A stretch of DNA of 64,000 bases from Alcaligenaceae bacterium (GTDB taxonomy: Bacteria > Pseudomonadota > Gammaproteobacteria > Burkholderiales > Burkholderiaceae_B): NCBI GenBank assembly GCA_013416395.1, contig JACCEP010000007.1, forward strand, positions 62,001 to 126,000, written 5' to 3'. Made by a program: the position numbers and the translations under genes. Below the pieces are notes generated by a model. The model ran no database searches, was not told where the DNA came from, and was given only the letters and a program-made list of their open reading frames with translations. The first letter of the stretch is position 1. Every line of letters begins with the position of its first letter. This document shows positions 19,435-26,695 of the stretch, in pieces.

Positions 19435-19447
19435 TTGGTATACAAAA
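19435..19447. promoter_or_regulatory. Putative GntR operator, copy 1
   Basis: TTGGTATACAAAA, a near-palindrome centred on GTATAC, 20 bases before the aminotransferase start. The same 13 bases recur at 19604-19616, next to the regulator's own start. Confidence 0.65.
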
Positions 19448-19587
19448 CACAATCAGGGCATGGTACGCCGCCTTTCTAACCCCGACAAGGGGAATTAGTC
19501 CCTATGGCACTTATATTCAAAGACGAGCAAGCTTTATGGCGAAGAGGAATCGAGTGCGCTTTTATGTGCTTAGCTGTGTCGGATCGC

Positions 19588-19593
19588 TATAAT
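19588..19593 (+). promoter_or_regulatory. Likely -10 box of the gntR promoter
   Basis: Perfect TATAAT 32 bases before the regulator's start; no strong -35 is seen. The operator copy at 19604 lies just downstream, near the expected transcription start, where a bound repressor would block the promoter. Confidence 0.5.
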
Positions 19594-19603
19594 ATATCCC
19601 TTG

Positions 19604-19616
19604 TTGGTATACAAAA
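19604..19616. promoter_or_regulatory. Putative GntR operator, copy 2
   Basis: TTGGTATACAAAA, identical to 19435-19447 in sequence and direction, ending eight bases before the gntR ATG. Its place suggests autoregulation. Confidence 0.65.
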
Positions 19617-19624
19617 TTTGATCT

Positions 19625-20362
19625 ATGTTCACTACCCCGACCCCCACGCTGATCGACGACACACTCGATCGACGCACACTTCCGGCTGCTGCTGCAGAAC
19701 GACTGCGCGAACTCATTATCGAAGGTGAGTTGCCGCCCGGTACGCGACTGAACGAGCGGGCCTTGAGCGAACGCCTGGGTGTCTCGCGTACACCTCTGCG
19801 CGAAGCATTTCGCCTGCTGGCTTCCGAGAGCCTGGTCGAAATGCAGCCCAATCGCGGTGCAAGAGTCGCCGTTTTGTCGGAAACCGACATCCGGGAAAGC
19901 TTTGCCGTGCTGGGGGGGCTGGAAGCGCTCTCGGGCGAGTTAGCCTGCCAACATGCCACAGAAGATGAAATCGCCGAGATCCGTGCGCTTACTTTTGAAA
20001 TGCAAGCTTGCCATGCGAGACAAAACCTTCCCACCTACTACCGGGTCAATCGCGAAATCCATAACTGCATTAATCGCGCAGCCCGCAACCGCCTGCTGGT
20101 GCAGGTTTACTCCACGCTGAACCAGCGTGTTCAAAACTTGCGATTTCGCTCTAATCTGAACCCCGACAAATGGAAGAAAGCCATGGAAGAGCACATCGCC
20201 ATGGTCGATGCGCTCTCACGGCGCGACGGGGTGGAGCTGGGCCGCTTGATGCGTGAGCATCTGCAACGCAAATGCGAGGCCGTCATTGAGGGCCTTGGTA
20301 AAGAACACAACCGCAGCGAAAACCCGCCCGTGGTTCCATCTATCCCCATCAAAGACGGCTAA
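19625..20362 (+). CDS. GntR-family regulator, FadR/FCD type
   Basis: 245-residue transcription factor. Winged helix at about residues 20-85 (LRELIIEGELPPGTRLNERALSERLGVSRTPLREAFRLLASESLVEMQPNRGARV) and an all-helical FCD ligand domain at about 95-225, with the metal-coordinating pattern around NREIH and EEHIAMVDAL plus REHLQ. Such proteins usually bind a small organic acid and repress the neighbouring catabolic genes. It is divergent from the aminotransferase/TRAP operon and 7 bases ahead of a FAD/Fe-S oxidase on its own strand; identical operator-like sites flank the promoter region. Confidence 0.92.
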   Translation: MFTTPTPTLIDDTLDRRTLPAAAAERLRELIIEGELPPGTRLNERALSERLGVSRTPLREAFRLLASESLVEMQPNRGARVAVLSETDIRESFAVLGGLEALSGELACQHATEDEIAEIRALTFEMQACHARQNLPTYYRVNREIHNCINRAARNRLLVQVYSTLNQRVQNLRFRSNLNPDKWKKAMEEHIAMVDALSRRDGVELGRLMREHLQRKCEAVIEGLGKEHNRSENPPVVPSIPIKDG

Positions 20363-20369
20363 ATTATCC

Positions 20370-23300
20370 ATGAACGCGCCCCTGCCAAAAAAAGTCATAC
20401 ACGCCGACCAACAACGCAACGAGCTCTCTGAGCGGCTCACGCGTGAGGTTCAGGGTGAAATTCTGTTTGGCCGGGGCGATCGCGGCCGCTACGCGACCGA
20501 CGCTTCCATCTATCAAGCCGACCCAATCGGGGTACTGGTTCCAAAAACCTTTGACGACGTGCGTATTGCGGCATCCATCTGTGCAGAATTGCGTGCGCCT
20601 ATTGTCGCGCGCGGCGGCGGAACCTCTCAATGCGGCCAGACGGTAGGGCCAGCCCTGGTTCTGGACAACAGCAAATACCTTAACCGCGTTCTAAATTTTG
20701 ACCGTGAGGCCCTGACGGTAACGGTAGAGCCAGGCATTGTGCTCGATCACCTTAACGCGTGGCTTAAGCCGCACGGCGTTTGGTTTCCTGTGGACGTCAG
20801 CACCTCGGCCCAATGCACGCTGGGTGGTATGGCCGGTAATAACTCGTGTGGCTCACGTTCCATCCAGTACGGCAACATGGTGCACAATGTACTGTCCATC
20901 GATGCACTGCTGGCCGATGGCACCGAGGGCCAGTTCGGGCCTCTGGCGGCCATGCCGACAGATGGCGGACGCATTGCCTCTATTGTGCGCCGCCTTCAGG
21001 AAATCGCCGTGCGCGAGCATGACGAAATCGCCCGCACCGTACCCAAAGTTTTACGCCGGGTGGGCGGCTATAACCTCGATATATTTAACCCACAAAGCGA
21101 ACGCCCCTATACCGCAGACAACAGTCCCAACCTCGCCCACCTGCTGGTGGGTAGTGAGGGCACGCTGGCGCTCACGCGGCAGATTACTCTGCAACTCGCA
21201 CCGCTTCCGGCGCACAAAACGCTGGGGGTGGTGAACTTTCCAACGTTTTACCAAGCCATGGACATGGCGCAACATATTGTGAAGCTGGGCCCCGTGGCGG
21301 TTGAATTGGTTGATCGCACCATGATCGACCTAGCGCGCAACAACCCGGCCTTTGGCCCCACCATAGAACGCGCGCTGATCGGCGAACCTCAGGCCATTCT
21401 GCTGGTCGAGTTTGCAGGTATCGAGCAAGACGAACAGGTGGCACGGTTACGGCAGTTGGTGGAGCTTATGGGAGACCTGGGCCTGCCCAATAGCGTGGTC
21501 GAAATGCCCGAGGCTGCAGCGCAGCAGGCCTTGTGGTCAGTGCGCAAAGCAGGCCTGAACATCATGATGAGCATGCGCGGGGACGGCAAGCCCGTTTCAT
21601 TCATCGAAGACTGCGCCGTACCGCTGGAACACCTGGCTGAATACACCAGTCGTCTGACCGAGGTCTTTCACAAGCACGGCACCAGCGGCACCTGGTATGC
21701 CCACGCCTCGGTAGGAACCTTGCACGTGCGCCCCATTCTAGACATGCGCACCGATGGCGCAGGCAAGATGCGCGCCATCGCCGAAGAGGCCAGCGCCATC
21801 GTGCGCGAATACAAGGGCGCGTTCTCGGGCGAGCACGGCGACGGCCTGGCACGCAGCGAATGGGTCTCCTGGCAGTTCGGCCCACGCATGACCCAGGCGT
21901 TTGAAGAGATTAAAGACCTGTTCGACCCACAGGGCCTCATGAACCCCGGCAAGATCGTGCGCAGCCCCAAGTTTGACGACGTCTCGCTGTTTCGATTTAA
22001 CCCCACCTATCAGGTTTTGCCGCTGGCGCCTGCGTTAGACTGGTCCAGCTGGAACGTCACCGGCAACGCCGCCGCGCAAACCACAAGCGCGCCAGGCACC
22101 GGTGGTGACCCCTCTCATGGCTTTGGCAAAGCCATCGAGATGTGCAACAACAACGGCCACTGCCGCAAATTCGATGCCGGCACCATGTGCCCCAGCTATC
22201 GCGTCACACATGATGAACGCCACCTGACGCGAGGTCGCGCCAACACGCTGCGCCTGGCGCTTTCAGGCCAAATGGGGCCCGACGCTTTTACCTCGGAAGA
22301 AGTACGCCAAACGCTGGATCTCTGTGTCAGCTGCAAAGGCTGCAAGCGCGAGTGCCCCACAGGGGTGGACATGGCCAAAATGAAAATCGAGTTTCTGTAC
22401 CAATGGCAGAAACAACACGGCCTGCGCCTCAAGGACAAACTCATCGCCACCATGCCCCGTTGGGCGCCATGGGCGGCACGCCTGCCGTGGTTATTCAACT
22501 TGCGTGACACGATGCCCGGTGCCGCATGGCTTTCAGAACGCCTATTGGGTTTGTCCGCGCGTCGTTCGTTACCCCAATGGCGCCGCGACACGTTCCTGGC
22601 CACTGCGCACTCCGACCATACCGACGACGCGGACGTCGTCCTGTTTGCCGATACCTTTAACAACTACCTGGAGTCGGAAAACGCCCGTGCAGCCCTGAGC
22701 GTATTGCAGGCCGCCGGCTACAAGGTCCATATCGCCCGCGCCCATCCTAAAGATTCTGAAAAAGACCGGCCCCTGTGCTGTGGGCGCACCTATCTTTCCG
22801 CCGGCCTGGTCGATGAGGCCAAGGTCGAAGCCCGTCGTGTCGTACAAGCACTGAGTCCCTTCATCGCTCGCGGCATTCCTGTTGTCGGTCTGGAACCTTC
22901 CTGTCTGCTATCACTGCGCGACGAATTCCTGGTCATGGGAATGGGCGAAGAGGCAAACAGTCTCGCCCGCCTGTCATTTTTATTCGAAGAATTTCTCGCG
23001 CGTGAACACACTGCAGGTACCTTGCACCTGGCGCTCAAGCCCCTGCCTGAGAAAAAGGCACTGCTGCACGGCCATTGCCACCAAAAGGCCTTCGACGCCG
23101 TAAAACCTGTGCAGACCGTTCTGGCGTTGATTCCCGAACTGGCCGTGAGCCTGATTGAATCGAGCTGTTGTGGCATGGCGGGCAGTTTTGGCTACGAGGC
23201 CACCCACTACGACGTGTCGATGCAGATGGCAGAGCTGACCTTGTTGCCAGCCGTGCGCAAGGCCGACGCCGACACCCTGCTGGTCGCCGATGGCACCAGC

Positions 23301-23378
23301 TGTCGCCACCAGATCGCCGACGGGTCGGGCCGGAAGGCCGAACATGTGGCCTGTGTGATTGCACGTGCGCTGGCTTGA
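20370..23378 (+). CDS. FAD-linked oxidase fused to Fe-S (GlcD/GlcF-like, YdiJ type)
   Basis: 1002-residue two-part dehydrogenase. N-terminal FAD-binding type 4 domain (PIVARGGGTSQCGQTVG, GGMAGNNSCGSRS, LAHLLVGSEGTLALTRQ), then the FAD-oxidase C-terminal domain with the GAFSGEHGDGLARSEW motif. From about residue 590 a ferredoxin-type region has two 4Fe-4S cysteine sets (CNNNGHCRK...MCPSY and CVSCKGCKRECPTGV), followed by two CCG-type modules (LCCGRTY and SSCCGMAGSFGYE). Relatives oxidise D-2-hydroxy acids such as D-lactate, glycolate or D-2-hydroxyglutarate. The true start is taken as ATG 20370, just after the regulator's stop. Probably oxidises a hydroxy acid arising in the neighbouring pathway. 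Confidence 0.93.
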   Translation: MNAPLPKKVIHADQQRNELSERLTREVQGEILFGRGDRGRYATDASIYQADPIGVLVPKTFDDVRIAASICAELRAPIVARGGGTSQCGQTVGPALVLDNSKYLNRVLNFDREALTVTVEPGIVLDHLNAWLKPHGVWFPVDVSTSAQCTLGGMAGNNSCGSRSIQYGNMVHNVLSIDALLADGTEGQFGPLAAMPTDGGRIASIVRRLQEIAVREHDEIARTVPKVLRRVGGYNLDIFNPQSERPYTADNSPNLAHLLVGSEGTLALTRQITLQLAPLPAHKTLGVVNFPTFYQAMDMAQHIVKLGPVAVELVDRTMIDLARNNPAFGPTIERALIGEPQAILLVEFAGIEQDEQVARLRQLVELMGDLGLPNSVVEMPEAAAQQALWSVRKAGLNIMMSMRGDGKPVSFIEDCAVPLEHLAEYTSRLTEVFHKHGTSGTWYAHASVGTLHVRPILDMRTDGAGKMRAIAEEASAIVREYKGAFSGEHGDGLARSEWVSWQFGPRMTQAFEEIKDLFDPQGLMNPGKIVRSPKFDDVSLFRFNPTYQVLPLAPALDWSSWNVTGNAAAQTTSAPGTGGDPSHGFGKAIEMCNNNGHCRKFDAGTMCPSYRVTHDERHLTRGRANTLRLALSGQMGPDAFTSEEVRQTLDLCVSCKGCKRECPTGVDMAKMKIEFLYQWQKQHGLRLKDKLIATMPRWAPWAARLPWLFNLRDTMPGAAWLSERLLGLSARRSLPQWRRDTFLATAHSDHTDDADVVLFADTFNNYLESENARAALSVLQAAGYKVHIARAHPKDSEKDRPLCCGRTYLSAGLVDEAKVEARRVVQALSPFIARGIPVVGLEPSCLLSLRDEFLVMGMGEEANSLARLSFLFEEFLAREHTAGTLHLALKPLPEKKALLHGHCHQKAFDAVKPVQTVLALIPELAVSLIESSCCGMAGSFGYEATHYDVSMQMAELTLLPAVRKADADTLLVADGTSCRHQIADGSGRKAEHVACVIARALA

Positions 23379-23388
23379 ACGAGCCCCC

Positions 23389-23424
23389 CTTTGGCAACCC
23401 CTCGTGGGGTGCCAAAGCTTTTTC
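23389..23424 (+). terminator. Strong intrinsic terminator after the oxidase gene
   Basis: Arms CTTTGGCAACCCC (23389-23401) and GGGGTGCCAAAG (23406-23417) pair with a single bulged base, a TCGT tetraloop and a CTTTTTC tail. It ends the plus-strand transcript just where the convergent sulfatase gene finishes. Confidence 0.85.
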
Positions 23425-24985
23425 ACCACTGGCCGAAAAACACACCCGCTTTCTTGTAAGCGTTAGTCCCCTGCTCGACGGCCTCACAACTGACCGTCGT
23501 GCGCCGCTTCAAGCCGGTAAACCATGTCAGAAGCCGGTCACGACACTGAGCTCTAACCTCAGCGTAGGCGGGATCGCGCCCCAAGTCGTGAAACTGCTCC
23601 GGATCTGCATGCAGGTCATAGAGTTGCTCGGGCTCATCCACCCAGTACACATAGCGCCACCGGTCTGTGCGAACAGACCAGGCACGCGCGTTTTGCGGTG
23701 TCTTCTCGACCAGCAGGCGCGAGAGACGATAGCTATAGTCGAGTTCCGAAAACACGCAGTCTCGCCATGCCACTTGCTGCCCATGCAAGATGGGCAGCAA
23801 GCTGCGCCCCTCCAGGCGATGCATGGGCAAGGGCAGCCCCAGCCAGTCAAGCATAGTGGGCAGCACATCAACGGACTCCACCATTCTTGATTCAACATGG
23901 CCGCGGGTTGCGTCCGCTGTCGCCGACGGGTCGACCACGATAAACGGTACACGCTGCACGGTATCGTAGAACAGCTCCTTCTCGCCCAGCCAATGATCCC
24001 CCAGAAAATCTCCATGATCCGCCGTAAAGACGATCAGGGTATTGTCCATGAGACCAGCATGCTGCATGTAATCAAAGAGCCTACCCAGGTGGTCATCTAA
24101 CTGCGTGATAAGGCCCTGGTAAGCTGGCCGCACGGTGCGTATGCACTCGTCCATCGAAAAGCTGATGCTTTCCTCATGCTGACGGTAGGCTGTCAACACC
24201 GGATGCGCATTATTGCGCTCGTCCTCGCTGCGTACCACAGGCAGGCACTGCTCAGGGCTATACATCGCATGGTAGGGAGCCGGTGCAATATAGGGCCAGT
24301 GCGGCTTCACGTAGCTTAAGTGCATGACCCAGGGCTCGTCGCCCTGCTGCTTCATGAACCCTAACGCCTGATCTGTCATATAGGCGGTTTCAGAATGTTC
24401 ATCCGCCACCAGAGCAGGATACTGTGCGTTGCGCATATGCCAGCCGCTAACTGGCTTTCCATCAGGGCCTCGTGCCGAAATAACAAAGTCAGTCCAAGGG
24501 TCATCCGACACATAACCATGATTGCGCAGGTAAGCCGGATAGCCGCTTTCGTCGCCTGGCTCATGGTGGCCATCGTAGCGATCGATTTCTTCAAAACCGC
24601 CGCTGCTCAGCAGGCGACCTAGTTCACTGCCACCGTCCAGCGCCAGGCGTTCCAGACCGGCATGGTCCACCATGACGTGCGTCTTGCCCGCCAACACCAG
24701 CTTGCGGCCACTTTCGCGCAGGTATTCGCCCATCGTCACCTCGCCCACTGACAGCGGTACCCGGTTCCAGGTTGCGCCATGCGTGGACGGATAGCGCCCG
24801 GTGTAATAGCTCATGCGCGAAGGCCCGCACACGCCTGAGTTTACAAAGGCGCGGTCAAACTGCACGCCGCGCTTGGCAAGCGCGTCAATATTGGGCGTAC
24901 GAATAAACGGATGGCCATAGCACCCCAGATGATCGGCGCGCAGCTGGTCTGCCATGATGAAAAGAACGTTTTTAGCCTGGCTCAT
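23423..24985 (-). CDS. Type I sulfatase / phosphonate monoester hydrolase family
   Basis: 520-residue alkaline-phosphatase-superfamily hydrolase. Metal site: NVLFIMADQLRADH at the start (Asp 13) and FTADHGDFLGDH later. The catalytic Cys 53 lies in VCGPSRMSYYTGRYP, the C-x-P-S-R signature that is oxidised to formylglycine, so a maturation enzyme is needed; none is seen here. No signal peptide, hence probably cytoplasmic, like choline sulfatase and phosphonate monoester hydrolases. Start set at ATG 24985; the open frame runs 22 codons further but lacks family sequence. It lies 20 bases downstream of a Bug-type binding protein gene, which may take up the sulfate or phosphonate ester. Confidence 0.91.
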   Translation of the reverse strand: MSQAKNVLFIMADQLRADHLGCYGHPFIRTPNIDALAKRGVQFDRAFVNSGVCGPSRMSYYTGRYPSTHGATWNRVPLSVGEVTMGEYLRESGRKLVLAGKTHVMVDHAGLERLALDGGSELGRLLSSGGFEEIDRYDGHHEPGDESGYPAYLRNHGYVSDDPWTDFVISARGPDGKPVSGWHMRNAQYPALVADEHSETAYMTDQALGFMKQQGDEPWVMHLSYVKPHWPYIAPAPYHAMYSPEQCLPVVRSEDERNNAHPVLTAYRQHEESISFSMDECIRTVRPAYQGLITQLDDHLGRLFDYMQHAGLMDNTLIVFTADHGDFLGDHWLGEKELFYDTVQRVPFIVVDPSATADATRGHVESRMVESVDVLPTMLDWLGLPLPMHRLEGRSLLPILHGQQVAWRDCVFSELDYSYRLSRLLVEKTPQNARAWSVRTDRWRYVYWVDEPEQLYDLHADPEQFHDLGRDPAYAEVRAQCRDRLLTWFTGLKRRTTVSCEAVEQGTNAYKKAGVFFGQW

Positions 24986-25005
24986 TGGTATTTTCCGCGG
25001 CCTCG

Positions 25006-25989
25006 TTATTTGGTAACAACGAACCCGGAATCTTTGACCACGGGTGCCCACTGCGCGCGGAACGCGTCCACCAGCTCGCCAGTTTCTTGCGCATTCGCGG
25101 AAACCGGAATCAAATCATTTTGCAGCAGCTTTGTGCTTATGTCGGGATCGGCTGTAACTGACTTGATAACCTCACCCAGCATATTAGCTTTCTCTTTGGG
25201 CATGGCCGCCGAAGCGAAAAACGTGTTCCAGCCTGCTGCTTGCAAATCGACACCCGTTTCGGTAAATGTTGGCACATCTGGCAACGCTGTTTCGCGCTGA
25301 GGTCCGGAGGTGGCCAAAATGCGAATTCGTTTGCCCTCATGCTGACTAGTCAGCATGTCCAGCGTATCGATGGCAACAGGAACCGTACCTCCAATCAGGT
25401 CGGTAAGAACGGGCGCGGAACCCCGATAGCCGATAATTTGGCCGTCGACGCCTATTTGGTCCGCGAGCATCAAACCAAAAAAGTGTGGAAGGCTGCCTGT
25501 TGCAGGAACAGCAATATTGAATTTACCCGGATTCGACTTGGCCCACTGCACCAGCCCTTGCATATCCTTGATCTGGCTGTCTGCCGAGACGGCGACGCCA
25601 AAGCCATATGCCGTAACCATGGAAACGGGCTGGAAATCTTTCACCGCATCGTAGCCCAGGCTTTCAAATACTAGCGGTGCCACCACTATCACGGCGGGGT
25701 TACCAAGCAGCAGCATGTTTGCATCTGGGCCGGCATTTTTTACCAGCTGTGCGGCAATACGGCCGCCAGCACCCGTTTTGTTCTCCACCACAACTGACAC
25801 GCCTAACTTGGCTTGCAAGCCGGTAGCCACGATGCGCGCGGCACGATCGGTGGCGCCTCCGGGAGCATAGCCCACCACTAACGTCAAAGGCGTAGACAAT
25901 TTAGCGGCGCTGTCCTGTGCAGCGCCGGCGGTACAGGCTGCCAACAGTACGCACGGCAGCAAAGCAGCCCGAAAGGCGTTCTTAATCAT
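25006..25989 (-). CDS. Bug/TctC-type tripartite tricarboxylate receptor
   Basis: 327-residue periplasmic binding protein. Signal peptide of about 23 residues (LLPCVLLAACTAGAAQ; the LAAC could also be a lipobox). Family landmarks: LTLVVGYAPGGATDRAARIVATGLQAKLGVSVVVENKTGAGGRIAAQLV, then GSLPHFFGLML and GTVPVAIDTLDML. No TctA/TctB membrane genes adjoin it, as is usual for Bug proteins. First gene of a two-gene unit with the sulfatase, divergent from a MarR regulator, so both may serve the same organosulfate. Confidence 0.93.
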   Translation of the reverse strand: MIKNAFRAALLPCVLLAACTAGAAQDSAAKLSTPLTLVVGYAPGGATDRAARIVATGLQAKLGVSVVVENKTGAGGRIAAQLVKNAGPDANMLLLGNPAVIVVAPLVFESLGYDAVKDFQPVSMVTAYGFGVAVSADSQIKDMQGLVQWAKSNPGKFNIAVPATGSLPHFFGLMLADQIGVDGQIIGYRGSAPVLTDLIGGTVPVAIDTLDMLTSQHEGKRIRILATSGPQRETALPDVPTFTETGVDLQAAGWNTFFASAAMPKEKANMLGEVIKSVTADPDISTKLLQNDLIPVSANAQETGELVDAFRAQWAPVVKDSGFVVTK

Positions 25990-26000
25990 GATTCGTCTCC

Positions 26001-26068
26001 TAAGACTTGATTTATCTTAATATTTGATAGGAGCTTACCAAGCGGAACATTAATTGTTCTAATCAAGT
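26001..26068. promoter_or_regulatory. Inverted repeats in the bug/marR divergent promoter region
   Basis: ACTTGATT (26005-26012) recurs as its exact complement AATCAAGT (26061-26068). The left copy also sits inside a second inverted repeat (TAAGA at 26001-26005, TCTTA at 26015-26019). MarR proteins bind such palindromes between divergent genes; the link is inferred. Confidence 0.4.
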
Positions 26069-26097
26069 ATCTGACTGTCAGGGGAAGCCCGCGTCTC

Positions 26098-26691
26098 ATG
26101 AATATCGAAAAGACTACCCTTCTGCAAGCCCCGAACGGTGAACCAAAATTGCCGGACCACTTGCCCACGCTGGACGACATGATGATGTTCAAGCTGTACC
26201 GTGCATGGTCGGCTGGCAACCCAATTTTCACGCGCTTATGCGAAGGACGATTTAATATTACCCGCCGCGAATGGCGTGTGTTGGCAGTCGCCGTCCAGCA
26301 CGACAGGCTGACCTCTACCCAATTGGCTCAAGCCGCTGGTCTTGATGCATCACGCATGTCGCGCGCCATAGGCACACTGTGCAGTAAACAACTGCTGGTG
26401 CGCTGCCGCGACAGTGACGATGCGAGAACAGTGCACGTATCTGTTACGCCGCAGGGTTTACGCTTATATATAGAGATTATGCCGGTGGTAGCCTCGCTAA
26501 ATGACGGGATCTTCCAGGATTTGGATGCAAACGAGTTGCGTACACTCGGGGGGATGCTAGATCGAGTCTTCCGCCGGGCCAGCCAGATGATGGACGATGA
26601 CCTTATAAAAGAGCGGTCGCACCGAAGCCGCCCGGGGAAGGCCCGCAACCCGTTTACTATGACTAGTCAGTCTCCCCAAAATCTGGAGTGA
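26098..26691 (+). CDS. MarR-family transcriptional regulator
   Basis: 197-residue winged-helix protein. The core spans about residues 35-160: NITRREWRVLAVAVQHDRLTSTQLAQAAGLDASRMSRAIGTLCSKQLLVRCRDSDDARTVHVSVTPQG, with the wing motif DSDDARTVHVSVT. N- and C-terminal helices for dimerisation flank it. It is divergent from the Bug/sulfatase pair and is the obvious regulator of that pair. It ends four bases before the ydbH start. Confidence 0.9.
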   Translation: MNIEKTTLLQAPNGEPKLPDHLPTLDDMMMFKLYRAWSAGNPIFTRLCEGRFNITRREWRVLAVAVQHDRLTSTQLAQAAGLDASRMSRAIGTLCSKQLLVRCRDSDDARTVHVSVTPQGLRLYIEIMPVVASLNDGIFQDLDANELRTLGGMLDRVFRRASQMMDDDLIKERSHRSRPGKARNPFTMTSQSPQNLE

Positions 26692-26695
26692 TTAC

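Noticed and set aside
23168-23890. 240-codon plus-strand ORF across the oxidase end and sulfatase
   Set aside because: Spans a strong terminator and two real genes; no domain.
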